Positions 24,120-36,589 of a stretch of DNA of 64,000 bases are shown in pieces. The translations under genes were made by a program, and so were the position numbers. The notes under the pieces are model-generated. The model ran no database searches. It was not told where the DNA came from and saw only the letters and a program-made list of their open reading frames with translations. How positions within the stretch are numbered: the first letter of the stretch is position 1; each line of letters begins with the position of its first letter. Source of the stretch: Gnetum montanum (taxonomy: Eukaryota; Streptophyta; Gnetopsida; Gnetales; Gnetaceae); contig MNCI01018932.1 in NCBI GenBank assembly GCA_015680685.1, positions 191,766-255,765 on the forward strand, in the 5' to 3' direction.

Positions 24120-24960
24120 TTTATAATAGCTTCATGATGAACAAAGTAATATGAGAGAAGTTCTTGACAAAACTCTTGTACTAACTTGCTAGCCTAGGAA
24201 AAAAATGAATCTCTTGAACATCATTGATAATAGGCTAATTCTAAATACTATACCAACTTCTAAAACTACATATCCCAAGAACTAAATCTCTTGGTGCTAA
24301 GAAGAACACTTAGAATGTTAGACAAATAATTGAGGTTATCCAAGTGTTTGCACAATGATCCTTAGATGCTAGTCATGAAATTCCTTGAATGAAGAGTATA
24401 ATAAAATGTCATTGATTAATACAATAATAAAATAGTCTAGATATGGCCTCATGATGCTATTCATGATATGTATAAACATTACAAAAATATTAGTGAGTCC
24501 AAATAGCAAGGCTAAGTACTCATAATGTTCATACCATATCCTAAAGGATGTCTTGATGACATCCTCCTCTCTAATTCAAAATTGGTGGTATCATGACTTT
24601 AAATAAATATTTAAGAACACTCAAGCTTCTCTTAATTGATCAAATAAATTATCTATGCATAATAAAGGATAGTTATTCTTCATTGTCACATGATTCAACT
24701 ACTAGTAATCAATACAAAACTACACACTATCATCCTTCTTCTTTACAAAGAGAATTGGAGCATCTTAAGAAGATGTACTTGGATGAATTAGGTTCTTGTC
24801 AAGATCATTGTGACGTTAAACTTTCAGTTTGCTAACTCAATAAGGAACATTCTATGTGAAAATTTGAGGATAGGTTTAACACTAGGTTTGAGTAAAATTT
24901 CAAACTCAACATCACACCTTAGAGGTAGACCAAGTAACTTAGAATAAAAAACATTAGAAA
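24120..24960 (-). pseudogene. Element B reverse transcriptase
   Basis: Readings on the minus strand include IPIAYEFSNVF...LLGLPL near 24900-24960 (family: IPVV.EFPDVFPEDLPGLPP), and INDILLYSSFKEFHD...HLRIIVQTL near 24310-24430 (family: FIDDILIYS...EEH..HLR.VL.TLR). The catalytic YFIDD/YxDD box is reduced to IND. Many stops and frameshifts separate the pieces. Confidence 0.7.
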
Positions 24961-24969
24961 ACTCATAAG

Positions 24970-25241
24970 CAATGGGAATCTAATACATCTCTAGCGATAA
25001 AGGAAGTTTACTAACCAAAATAGAGAAACAAGAATGATCCTTCCTCAAAAAATAGTGAAAATATCTCAAAGACATAAGATCCAAATTAACTTTGCATGGC
25101 CAGGTATGCATCATTATGTAAACACCATCATTTGACACTAATAGATTTTTCACCCTACTAATGACCTCCACCTTTGAAAAGTTTTAGACAGTTGAAGCTC
25201 TTGTGGCCTAGCTAACCATAATTGTAGTAGTTGGGACATTC
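24970..25241 (-). pseudogene. Element B gag zinc knuckle and protease remnant
   Basis: At 25186-25241 the minus strand reads CPNYYNYG.LGHKSFNC, a decayed CX2CX4HX4C knuckle in which the second Cys is now Tyr. This knuckle binds RNA in gag. The adjoining frame 24980-25171 carries the end of the protease domain (LMSLRYFHYFLRKDH, family: LRYFDVILGMDWL). Confidence 0.65.
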
Positions 25242-25309
25242 CCTTTGAACATATGTAACTTTTCCATAAGCATAGTAAGTAACGGATCCCAGAGTGATTC
25301 CACTACCTA

Positions 25310-26425
25310 CTACCTATTGGTAAGGTTGAGGATTTTTGAACTTAGAATGGGAGGGGGGATGAATAAGTATTCCAATTTTAAACTTAAAGATACACACACA
25401 ACAAATTTTAACATGGTTCTCCAACTTGGGTAGTCCATACTTGGAGGGTAGATCACAAGCACACCTCTTGACTTTGTTGCTCTCAAAATGTGGTTAAAGT
25501 GTCCACATCCTAAATAGCCTTCAAGCCCCACTCTAGAGTGTTGTATTGTAACACCAATCACTCAACCCCACAAGGTCCCATCATGATTGGAAATATGGTT
25601 TCAAGGCTTCCACAACCTTTACAATCTTAAGCTCTACACTTGTTGTACCGCAACATTAACAACTCAATCTCATAGAATCTTGACAAGCTCAAGCAAGATG
25701 CCTTCTTGCAAGAAGCACATCAACCCCACAAGGCAATAAGAAAGAACAATGATAAGGAATGGATGTAACTCAGTTTTTTGATCCTTGTATGTTGAGATAC
25801 AACACACTTTACAATGCTAGAATGATAAAAAATGAAGAAAAATAGAGAATTTAATGATTACAAATGATTTTACAATGATTACACAACAAGCCTGCATATT
25901 CCTCAATGCACATCAAGTCTTCTTATAGTTTTCATTTTTCTAAATCCATCTTGAAGCTCGTGCAATAGCTAACCAATGATCACTATTGGTCATGGAAGAT
26001 GTCGTCTTAATGCCTAAGACGTCTCTTTGAATTTGCCTTCAATTTTAGGAAGATGTCTTTGTTTAGTAAAATACTTCTTTATGAAATCTCCATTCTTAGA
26101 AGACATCTTTGTCTAATTAAAGATGTCTTTCTAAACTTGATCTGCATTCTATAAAGACATCTTTCTATGATGAATATGCCTTTGCCTAAAGAAAGACATC
26201 TAATATTTCTCAATGACATCTTTGCCTATGAAGCCTTCAAATTTGCCAAGTTGTCTTCTGTATCTTGAACATGTCTTTGTTCACTTTCTTCATCCTTTGA
26301 ATTCATTGTTCCTTGTCCAAAACCTTGCACAATCCAAGTTCTTGACCTGCAAGCACAATAGCCACACATATATACAAACAACCTTGTCCTCCATTTTTAA
26401 AAATGTTTTGACATACCAAAACTAG
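25310..26425. mobile_element. ~1.1 kb insertion splitting element B gag (LTR-like repeat)
   Basis: Gag readings stop at about 25310 and resume at about 26430, so this block is an insertion. It starts near ttgaggatttttgaacttag and a run aatgggaggggggatgaata, carries a GATGTCT-rich cluster at 26000-26230, and has no coding frame. A TG...CA boundary and target duplication were not found, so its class is open: a solo LTR or a small non-autonomous element. Confidence 0.45.
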
Positions 26426-26429
26426 AAGG

Positions 26430-27360
26430 TCCATAGAGGCCTCTTCTACTACTACTACCCACCTGAACTAGATCTCTACATCTTCTTGGTTTTAGCAGAA
26501 TTCTCAGAAGAGGTTTGGCCACTCTTCTAATATTTACAAAGACACTCTATTGAAACAAACTAGTTGTGCTTTAGATGTAGTATATTTACTCAAGAATCCT
26601 CATATGTCTAAAGATGTGAGGAAAGAAAAAGATCCTTTATAGATGCATGGAGATAACAAATAAAATGCTTAACCCTGGACTTCTCATTTGAATGTATTTG
26701 GGGTATATACATACTCAACTCTATGAACTTGTAATCGTACTTTGATACAATCCAATTACCTTTAGTAGAGGTAGTAAAAATCCTTAGTCTTTACCTTCAC
26801 AAACTATAAAGAAATGTAATGATCATTGAAAGTGTTGAGAAAATTTCTTTAATATACATCACACTCTTGCCAATGATGAGGTTTCTTCTAAGTAGTCCAC
26901 CAATGTCTAGTAGCCTCATAAAATTGGTGTGTTGCCAAATGAGTTTGCTTTGTTGGAGTACAATGTAGTATCTTGAATATCTTAAGGACCTTCACAAGCC
27001 ACTCAATGGTAATGGTGGGATCCTTCTCATCCTAGAAGGTAGAAGATCCTAGCTTATAGAACTACTTCATAAGCTTTATCTACATCAATTCTTGGGCATT
27101 GCCAATACTTCCAGAAGCATCCTATATCAACAATGAACTAGAATTATTCTTAGTATTTTGATTGAGGAACTAAAATAGATAATGGTTGATATCTATTTGA
27201 TTTATCTCCTTCTTTTTGTAGCACTAGGAACTAGAATGACAAGCTCTTTATGAAAATCTATCAATGGATCCTTTTTTAAATTAAGAATAGGATTAGGTGC
27301 CTATGTTGGATTACTAGGCCTAACATCTATCCTTCTAGCGTGGCCATATCCACCTCTAGA
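26430..27360 (-). pseudogene. Element B gag (N-terminal part)
   Basis: On the minus strand the retrotransposon gag domain is readable in pieces: DEKDPTITIEWLVKVLKIF, ILHCTPTKQTHLATHQF, ATRHWWTT and NTFNDHYISL, then IKVRLQVHRVEYVYTPN (family: RLDPP.FDG..DP..AE.WL..IEKIF..L.CT...KV.LA...L.G.A..WW). Stops separate them. It lies directly downstream of the primer-binding site at 27404-27423. The C-terminal half is displaced by the 25310-26425 insertion. Confidence 0.75.
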
Positions 27361-27403
27361 ACCTACCATCCCTAGACATAATAATACAATAAGGAAATCA
27401 ACA

Positions 27404-27423
27404 CAACCTACTCTTTGATATGA
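27404..27423 (-). promoter_or_regulatory. Element B primer-binding site (initiator tRNA-Met type)
   Basis: The minus strand reads TCATATCAAAGAGTAGGTTG, a decayed match to the plant tRNA-Met complement (TGGTATCAGAGCCAGGTT). It lies three bases inside the LTR end at 27427. Confidence 0.65.
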
Positions 27424-27426
27424 ACT

Positions 27427-28950
27427 TGTAACATCCTTCTTTCTAAACCTTAGGTTGAAGAGCATTACATTGGGTAAAAATTGTAATGAATGGTTGGTCA
27501 TTGTAAGAAACAAGATAATGGAGGAAATATGCAATGAAAGAAAGCTAAAGGAACCTAATGTGAAGAACCAAGAAAAGAGGTGAAACTAATAGTGGAAGAA
27601 AAGAAATACATAAATATAAAATTATTATAAATATATATGCTAGAAATATATCTCAATAGAAAGACAATAACGCAAATGTCTACTTAAAATTTTAAATCAA
27701 GAATAAGGGGATTAAATAAAATATAATATGAAATTCCATCAATATCAAAGGTCTAATCCATATATAACCATAAATTCAAAATAGGAAAGATGGAAAAATA
27801 ATATCAAACATAAAACTAAAATGTCAAATATGTATAAATCCAAAACTTACATATGAGAATATAACGTCATAAGCCATACTAGGAACAACTTAGTGAATCA
27901 TACAAGATATCTAGTCTCCACCCAAATATGATCAACTTCTAATAAATGAATTACTAGAATAAAACTGAGAGAGAAGCCTTGGGACAATCTCCAAATAAAG
28001 AATGGATAGACCTCATGAGAGTTAGTTGGATGGAGAAGGTTCACTTCATTTTTAGAATTATCATCCTATACTAAATAAAAATATTATAAAAAGATAATTT
28101 ATTTTCTACAAAACAAGAAAATATTATTTAAAAGAGAATATTACAACAAGGTTTCTAAACCCCATAGACATCTAAAACCTCTTAAATAGTCAAACGATAT
28201 TAGACAGATTAAGGATTTACAACCACATAATGGTTATTCTAAGTGCAAGACACAACTAATAGAAAATTTCTTTCACAACCCAAGACTAAGATTCAAATTA
28301 GAAAAGTAAACAAGAGTAAAGAACACATAGGCTAATCCACACACATTGATCCTAGAGTTATAACCAAACCTGTGCTTACTTAATGTAATCTATCACACTC
28401 TTGTTAAGATCTTATTAACTCAAGAGTTCTCACTCAAAGTTATCTTTATACACTCTCCTTATATAAGCATGAAACACCATCGATTTATTAAGAAAATAAG
28501 AAAAAAAACCATAGAAAATATTTCTTAAGCTCTAATTGAAGATCCTTCATTATTTTCCATCTTTTTTTGCCTTCTTCTACTATTTCCCAAATTAGAATGG
28601 CTAATTTTAGAGGTTTTCTAACTATATGAGACATCTTTGGCCTTCTTTGGTGGTGTGTTGAAAAATTCCAATATTTGAAAGAGATGTCTACTCCATGGAT
28701 GAGAGATATACTCTATTACAAGAAATCTTCCCCTAGACATATCCTCTATTGGGGAGACATATTTTTTAAGACATCTTCTCTAAGCCCAAGATGTCTCTTA
28801 TCAAGCTAAAGAGGTCTTCTATTAGAACTTAACTCTTGAGAAAGGCATCCCCTTATCCTCCAAGACATATCTACAAAGCTAGAAACCTATTAAACAAATA
28901 CATAGGAAAGAATAAAACTATTAGTAGAGGCATTCCTATACTAGCTCTCC
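27427..28950 (-). repeat. Element B 5' LTR
   Basis: On the plus strand it opens TGTAACATCC (minus-strand end ...GGATGTTACA), right beside the primer-binding site. The opening aligns with the solo LTR at 31617. From 27871 it aligns with the window start. A GATGTCT-type cluster lies at 28620-28880. The right end is approximate (28932-28955). It abuts the 3' end of element C without an intervening LTR. Confidence 0.65.
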
Positions 28951-28984
28951 CATTCTTCAAAAATTGAACTCATGTGAACAAAGG

Positions 28985-29340
28985 AGTAGGGGTTGAAGTG
29001 ATTCCTTGCTCTTGAAGTTTGGTCTCATGGATCCATATAGCATCATTCATGGATTGAACCTTCCAATGAATAAAGTACTCATGCCTCTTAACTCCTTGAT
29101 GCTAGAAGCTTCCCACTACTTGAGGACAATTACCTTATTTACCACTAAAGGCTTGGCCTACTTAATAGCCCCCTTAACTCATTGATTCTACCGGTCTCCT
29201 CATCAACTAGTCCATGGATCAAGTACTCATGCCACTTAACATCCTAAGTGTTGGAAGCTTTCCTCCACTTGAGTATAATTACCTTCTTCACCATTAAAAG
29301 CTTGGACTACTTAATAATCCCCTTCAACTCATTGATGCTA
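28985..29340 (-). pseudogene. Element C chromodomain with internal 148-150 bp duplication
   Basis: At 28985-29110 the minus strand reads HEYFIHWKVQSMNDAIWIHE, a chromodomain core (family: YLVKWKG....ATWE). Chromodomains tether integrase to modified histones. The segment 29041-29190 is repeated at ~29190-29340 (gtactcatgcc at 29075 and 29223; ttaactcattgat at 29173 and ttcaactcattgatg at 29323), which duplicates the linker and the start of the chromodomain. Copies have diverged. Confidence 0.7.
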
Positions 29341-30480
29341 CCTTGTATGGTCTTCTCATCAATTGGTTCATGACATAACATAAGTTCTAAAACATTAAAT
29401 ATAAAAGACATATCAACATCATTTGGTAAATCTATTTGAAAAGCATTATCATTAATATTAGCCTTAATTTTGAAAGGTCCCATCTTCTTTCCTTTCAATT
29501 TGTAGAAGTTAACACCTATTAATCATATCTTCTTCAAGTGAAACTAAACCAAGTCATCAATAGAAAAATTTATTTATTTTTTTATTTTCATTTCTCTTTG
29601 AGGATCCTCTCTTTAGCCTTTTTCTTAAGATTTAATTTAAATTATGCATGGATATCCTACATATTTTATACAAAAGTAACACTAAGTTGAGCTTTACCAT
29701 CAAAGCTCTTCATGGTATGCACCATCTTTGGATAAAATCCATAGTTTACCTCAAATGGACTTTTCCCAATAGCACCATGGAAAGCATTACTATACAAAAA
29801 CTTAGCATGACACAATAAGTTTCTCCACTTGTTTGACTCTCCATAATACAAAAATATTAATATATTTAACAAGGATTTATTCATCACCTCTATTTGGCCA
29901 TCAAGTTATGGATATTATGTGTTAGAAAAATTTAAATTTGTTCCTAAATTTTTCAAAGGGATCTTCAAAAGTGACTAGTTAATTTGGAGTTTCTATCAAT
30001 AACAATATTCAAAGGAATTCAATGCAACTTCACAACATTTGGAAAAACAAATTTGTAACATGGGAAGCATTTCTTACCTTCTTACATAGAACAAAGTATA
30101 CTATCTTGGAGAACCTATTCACAACAACAAAAATTTTGGCATCCCCATTTTAAATTTTTGGAATACTACTCACAAAAATCATATTCATTATTTTCCATGG
30201 ACCCTTGGGAATTGACAAAATTATATAATGTCCATCCACTCCTTTAGCTCTAAATTTCTAACAAGTGAAGAACTCCTTCACAAATTTTGAAACTTTAGTT
30301 GTTATACTAGGACAAAAATAGTTCCTACTCACAAGTTCCAATGTTTTATCCCTATCCATGTAATCTACCATGTGACTACAATGCTTTTCAAATAATATAT
30401 TTTTCCTAAAAGCATAATTAGAAATACATACCTTACAATTTTGCAATAACGGTTCATCTTGAATATGATAGTTCCTCCAC
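29300..30480 (-). pseudogene. Element C integrase
   Basis: Zinc-finger frame 30258-30446 shows KVCISNYAFRKNILFEKHCS, DKTLELVSRNYFCP and KFVKEFFTC; the first His is kept, and Cys pairs are partly lost. Core pieces include IFVVVNRFSKIVYFVLCKK (first catalytic Asp now Asn) and, in 29666-29887, FHGAIGKSPFEVNYGFYPK. Frame 29307-29498 is the GPY/F module: KGKKMGPFKIK, DNAFQIDLPNDVDMS and FNVLEL. The FIPCKK/THVANLFF type of core differs from that of element B, so the two chromoviruses are different families. Confidence 0.8.
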
Positions 30481-30559
30481 TACTCTATCCTACTTAATAA
30501 TGGCCCATTAAGGCTCCTCCAAACCTACCAAAAATCATTATCATGCTTATATAAAGATG

Positions 30560-31616
30560 AAAAATCACACATTCCTTCAACATGAGGTATGTCGAAGTTC
30601 ACCACATGCACCCTTGATAATGCATAACCTAACAAATTGGCTTTTCTACTTTTGAGCTTCATATAGAATTGAACTCCTGTAACTATGCAACCCACTTCAT
30701 GTGCTTTGCACTCAACTTCTTTTGTGAGTTTTAAAATTGAAGTGCATTTGGTCCATCATCAAAGTAAACTCTTTGGGCAATATGTAATGCCTCTAATGAT
30801 TGATTACTTGAAGAATAGTGTACAAGGTCTTCCCATATATACTATGTTTTTGCATTGACTCATTCAAGATTCTTGAAAACAAAGGAACACGTCTACTTTC
30901 TTGTGAAAGTACCTAACCAATGGCAAGTCCACTTAAATCCACCTCTACCTAAACAAACTTTCAAAAGTTTGGAACTGCAAGCACTCATTCACTGGTAATC
31001 TTTACTTTCAATAACTCAAAGCTTCCTTGGGTTTCATTATTTCACCTATAATATTTATTTTCTTCAATAAAGAAAAAATATGCCATGAAATATGACTAAA
31101 AGTTTTAATGAAACATCTATAAAACCTTGCTAAACCAAGAAATAATTTTACCTCTAAAACATTCTTAGGAGTTAGCTAATCCCTAATAGTCTTCACCTTG
31201 GTAGCTTCTCTCCAAATTTGATTTTTAGAGACCACATGTCCTGAATATATGATTTTCCTCTTAAAGAAATGATTTTTCTTCACATTGATCACTAATTATG
31301 CTTCCTACAACTTAAGACATGTCATCCTCAAGTGATCCAAGTGCTCTTCCTCATTAGAGATATATACCAAAATATTATTAAAAAAGATAATATAATACTT
31401 ACTATTCAAGTCCTTCGATACATCATCATCAACCTCATGATATCTTCCATTGATTTGATGTCATTTCATAAGCATTTTTTGTTTGGAATCGTAGCACTAG
31501 GAATAAAATCAATATAATGATATATATTCCTTAATGGTGGCAATCCATTCAATTTCCTTCTTCAACACCTTGGATCATGGTTAGTAGTAACTATTACCAT
31601 AACAAATGTAACATCC
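30560..31616 (-). pseudogene. Element C RNase H and reverse transcriptase
   Basis: RT readings on the minus strand start with LPPLKEYIYHYIDFI near 31530-31580 (family: GLPPLRDIQHQIDLIPG). They continue with YYIIFFNNILVYISNEEEHLDHLR (YFDDILVYS in the family; both active-site Asp now Asn), KNHFFKRKIIYSGHVVS, and LFLGLARFYRCFIKTFSHI near 31060-31200. RNase H remnants follow to about 30620. About 300 residues between the RT start and the FFNN box are deleted or unreadable. Confidence 0.75.
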
Positions 31617-31703
31617 TCCTTCCTACCATTAGGACAAAGAGCATTATGTGGGGTAAAAATAGATAACAAAGGTTAGTCATGGTAGAGTAATGAAATCATT
31701 TCA

Positions 31704-31711
31704 TTCTAATG
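31704..31711. repeat. hAT target-site duplication, left
   Basis: TTCTAATG, identical to 49182-49189. Confidence 0.8.
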
Positions 31712-32183
31712 CATAGTTACCGGAAATGGGAAATGGGGCAACATGAATGCAATGGAAATGACAAAAAATTAGGTTTTGAAAAAGAAACGAGCTTTAAACA
31801 TAGAACCAACTAGTAACTTTAGCAATTTTTATATTTTAGTAAAATTATGTGTATATTTCTTTGTTCATAGAACAACAATTTAAAATGTAATAGAATACAA
31901 TGATTTTTATATATAAAAATTTACAATATTTTTATTTATTGGTATCTAAGAATAATTACCCATCAATAAACTTAGATAAAAGTTGTAAAAGAATTTATTT
32001 AAAAAATAAATATTTTTTGAAAAAAAAGTAGTAAGAATAAACAAAAATATATATTAGGAACAATTTTGGTCATTGATAAATAAAATTTTTTAAATGAGTA
32101 CATGACATATTAAGTCCAATACATTAAGATGCTAAAATTGTAATATACTTAATATTGTTTATACGATATTGTTACTATTATTT

Positions 32184-35118
32184 TTACATACATTTATTAT
32201 TTTTACCACCATCAAACATATTTTCATAATTAGAATTTAGAACTTTCATAGGAAGTTCATCATCTTCATCATCCATAGATCCTCCATAATCCCACATTTG
32301 ATGAGGACCCATTTTGTAATCTTGAGAAGATTGAGATAATAAACAAATATTTGAATGAACAAAAACTAAATCTTCAGCCTTTGTAGTGCCTAGTCTATTG
32401 TGTTTGTTGAGTGAGTAATGGATATTCACTCCAATTTCTTTCACATGCTGATGCATTGGAAACCTATAATACAAAAATGAATTAAATTAAAAACTTAATA
32501 AAAAGATTTTGGTAAAAAAACTCTTTGTTACATAATTATGAGGATTTTGATTATCTTCTTCCATAATCAATAAGAGTGTCAAAAAAATTTATTAAAAATA
32601 AGATAGAAATATGCTATTTTAGCTCAAATAAAAGAAACAACAAAAATTTTGAGACCTTAGAGCATGAGATTTTTCATCTATTTTGAGATGGTCAATTAAA
32701 TTAGGAGACAAACAAAGAAATTTTTTTTGTTTTTTAAAAAAGGCTATTGCTAATCTTGAGTTGCAAAATAATGTAGATACTTCCATTTAAAAAGTGATAA
32801 GATTTTAGATGTTGTTTGTAGTGCATTATGCCAAATCCTTTGAATAGTTTAGAAGCTTTAGAATTTTTGTTTGAAGCACTTATATGTAGAGAGAAAAAAA
32901 TTCAAAATAGTTTAACCAAAATATAAGTTATCTATATCCATTAAGTTAAATTCTTGATCTTTTGTTTATATTTTTATGTAAATAAAACTATCAAAACAAT
33001 GAAGTGAAATGCCTAGAAATAACATCAACACCCATTAATGAAAGCCTACATTAAAAAGAGCATATAAAAGAAACTATTTTTGAAATGATTTTCAAGTTGG
33101 TCTTGAAATTGTTGTTTAGAACATTAACTCAAATAATATTTTATGTAATTATTAGCCTATATATTAAGTATATAATGAGTTTTACTATATCATAAAATCA
33201 TTACAACATCAAGGAGATTCATTAATATGTAGAAAGAGAGGTAGTAAACATGAAGGAAAGATTAATATCATTAAATATTTATTTCACAAAAAAATATTTA
33301 TAAATATATTTCAAGTAAAATTTAAAAAAGATAATTTACTTGAGATAAAACATGAATTGCTACCTCCTTCAGTAATGGAGTTTGAGTTCCATACTAATTC
33401 CAAAATGTAAAAGCATCTAATGTTTCATGATCATATGCACAATCAGGATGTGCAAAATCCTCATATGATTTGATATAAATGTCATATTCTTTCTTTATCT
33501 TTACATGATCTTATCTAGTTAAAAAACATTGATCAGTATAAGTTTTTCAACCTTTGTTAACTTCCTCATCTATCCATGGCCTTTTATGAAATCATTCTGG
33601 ATTAAGAAAAAACTCAATAGAATGAAGGGGAGAATGAAGCATCCTCCATCTCCTTTCACTATATTCGCATACTAAATCATTTGTATGTTGATAGAAAAAA
33701 GAATCATTTTGTAAAATTTGAAACAATGATTCTTTCATTTGATCCATTTTTTCAAAAATTTCTTCCATGGATGGGGAATTACTATCACAAAGTCTCAAAA
33801 CCTCATAGATGGGACAACAAACTTTTAAAGTAGATTCAACTTGTTTTCAAAATAATTTTTTCCTACCTCCAACAATAAGATCAAAAATTTCTTCACATAA
33901 ACTTGAATTAACACTTAATGAAAATTTCCACCTTTCCCACTCTACTAAAATTACCATTTCCCTAAGAGACTATTTTACTTTAAAAAGATGTTCAATCATA
34001 ATAAATTATGAGGCAATCCTAGTTTCTACATATTTTAGTAACTGTAAAGAGGAGTACTTTCTATAGATGGTTTGTGACAATGAATGATTAGTGATAAATT
34101 GCTGAATTGTTTTACCATTTGCTACAACTTTAGATATCCAATCAACACCAACATGAATATCTTTTAATAATAGATTTAAGCAATGTGTTGCACAAAAAGT
34201 CTAAAAAATATTTGAATATTCTTCCTCTATAATCTCTCCTACCAACATATTATTTAAATCACTATTTATGATAATTTTCACAATATTATTTCTTCCTATT
34301 GTATTTATAACCTCATGAAATAATCTCACTAGATAAACAACATTTTTAACATTTTCTAAAGTGTCATGTGACTTGATAAAAATAACACCTTTTAGAGATG
34401 ATGCAAGGATATTAATAAGTGGTTTGTTGGTAATATTTGTCTACCCATTTGATAAAATAAAAACACATGTGATAAACCAACTATCCTTTATGCCTCTTAA
34501 ATTTGCCTCAACTTGAGCTCTCTCTTCAATTAAAAGTGTTGTTCTAATTTTTTCATAGTAGGGTGGCACATACCCTTTTGAAGTAGAATTTATCATCTGT
34601 ATGGCTTGTCTAAAATAAGGAGACCTAGCAGTGTTAAAAGGTATGCAACATGCATAGAAAAGTCTTGCTATAGCTGCTTCCACATTTTTTCTATTTATAG
34701 AATTAAACATTATTTCTAAATTAGTATTTGACATTGAATTACTAACATTTGTATGTGCATCTGTACTCTTGGTGGTGTACATGACATCAAAATGTTTGAA
34801 TTGCTTAATAAGATCTTCTTTTTCAAACTTTGGTATTCTTTTACACACCAAAATTTGCTATTTCTTCCCAATTCAAAGCAAGTGATATGTAACATGTGCA
34901 ACAAAACTACTTCTATTTATGTTGCAATAAGGAGAAATCCATGATTTGCTTCCTAAGCTACTATACTTACCTATAGAATATTTCCCTTTAACATTTACTA
35001 TAGTCCATAGCTTTTTATGAAAATCTCTTTTTGATAATCGATATTTTGATTTTTCTCAATGTCCTTCTTGCTCTTCAAAAAGCAAATCTTCTTCAAATGA
35101 CATTGATCCTATAGGCAT
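32184..35118 (-). pseudogene. hAT transposase, DUF659 type, with one preserved intron
   Basis: From 35118 the minus strand gives an N-terminal MPIGSMSFEED reading, a BED-like zinc-finger remnant (SFVAHVTYHLL, then VCKRIP), and DUF659 in frame 34441-34851 (AIARLFYACCIPFNTARSPY). The first catalytic Asp of SDGW reads SNG. The second is kept in INSDLNNMLVG, followed by CATHCLNLLLKDI. A linker frame is at 33592-33798. Near 33350 the dimerisation region reads VAIHVLSQ and meets a donor at 33339; the acceptor ends at 32464. The 876-base intron joins it to VSNASACERNWSEY, the conserved catalytic-Glu block, then NRLGTTKAEDLVFVHSNI. Stops and shifts elsewhere make it inactive. Confidence 0.85.
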
Positions 35119-36584
35119 GTTATAAAAATTTAGAATATTATTCATGAAGAAGATTAAAATAGAGCACAAAACAAAAATGTATCTTAGGGAAGAGGAAGGT
35201 TTATTGACTACTGCAACCCATCAAGACAATTGCAGGCTATGTTTCTTGAAACACAATGGATTCTTAAAGTTTTGTGTTTTTCATTGTTTTACTACATGAG
35301 GGCATGTTAATTTTGTATTCTACTTATGTGTGTAGGATGTAATGAATGCTCTAGTTATAGTTGCAAAATCCTCCTTTACCATGTAAAATTTTAATACTTT
35401 GATAGTATAAATTTCAGTATGCAACTATATAGAAAACAATATTATGCATACATTTCAGATTTTAGAAAGCTCCAAGAATGAAATAAGCTTGGGTCATAAT
35501 GCAATTCTATGTGCATAATTAAGGAACATAAAAATTATTTTTTTAACCATTCCAGAAAAAGAAACAAATAAACATTTAGCTAAGACATAAACCCAAAATT
35601 TTCATGCTAGGTCTTTCATTGCAACAGTTGCTAAATGGTAATGTATGACGGTATCTTCCATTAATGGGTGACTTTTTTAATTGGTTAAATATTATTCCTA
35701 ACAATATTATAATATCATTGATAAGGTTCTTGACCTTCGAAAACCATGCGCAGAAGGCTATGCTTGCAGTGGGACAGTGGGACAATATGATAATACCAAT
35801 GTTTGAACCCTTGGTTTGAAAATTTATGGAATGGTGAGAAAGTAAATCAATCTATCCTGGTAGAGCTCATTTGTCAATAGAAGTGTAAGACAATATCACA
35901 ATTACAAAGGTATGGCTTAGTTCATTTGAATCCATGATACCAATTTTCCAATCATTTGTGAAGTTACATTACAATCACGTAAAAAAAAATACATAATGTA
36001 TGTGGAGCTAATTTGTCAATAAACGTGCAAATATAAACTTAAAAAGTCATTTATGTTCTCACCTTAGTTTCCTAGATCTACTTGAAATGATATTCTTCTC
36101 CATCTTTGTCTAAATCTATCTTCTCCACCTTTTTAATAAACTCATCTGCATCTCTTAAGAGATAGTCTGATCCTAGAATGGTAAGTAACAAATAAAATGC
36201 ATAAATTCATACTTTTTAATTTGAACATTATATTATAACCAGATGCATAATTTTCATTAGGTTCCAATGAATTATGTGTTTCAACTTCATGATGTAACAT
36301 TTTATAAGAAAAATAAGAAATAAAAATAGCAATAAATCAATCAGATATAAAAATAATCAATCTCATAAATTAATTAGGTATAGAGAAAGAGTGAAAAAAT
36401 TAGGTTTTGTTTGTTTCCCTCATCTATTACTTAGCTCATTAGAGCATGTAATTGCCCTTGAGGCATTACTTGGTTAGTTAGAATATGAGCCTTGTAATTT
36501 GTGAGTTGTAAGTTTGCTAGATGTTTTAACATCCTTTTATTGCACTTGCAACAACATATCATGTTCATTTTAAGTTCTACCAAA
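35119..36584. other. hAT upstream region
   Basis: No gene was recognised. The region holds the transposase leader side of the hAT element up to the insertion site of element E. Short open frames (35576-35785, 36431-36694) lack motifs. Confidence 0.35.
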
Positions 36585-36589
36585 GTAAT
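36585..36589. repeat. Element E target-site duplication, left
   Basis: GTAAT, identical to 46568-46572 on the far side of element E. Confidence 0.8.

Larger units (their letters stand above)
28951..31616 (-). mobile_element. Element C: Galadriel/CRM-like chromovirus, 3' part
   Basis: Chromodomain, integrase, RNase H and RT remnants are read right to left in the normal minus-strand order. The RT N-terminus stops at 31616 where a solo LTR (31617-52281) is inserted. The protease continues at 52287-52665. The flanks ACAAA (31612-31616) and ATAAA (52282-52286) are the probable target duplication. Gag and the 5' LTR were not found. At the left the likely polypurine tract (minus GAATGGGAGAGC, ~28953-28967) touches the LTR of element B. 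Confidence 0.75.

Noticed and set aside
31570-31640. A possible primer-binding site for element C beside TGTAACATCC at 31617 (minus TTATGGTAATAGTT)
   Set aside because: The reading frame of RT runs through it, the protease of C resumes at 52287, and five-base flanks match across 31617-52281, so the LTR is an insertion and the similarity to a primer site is chance.
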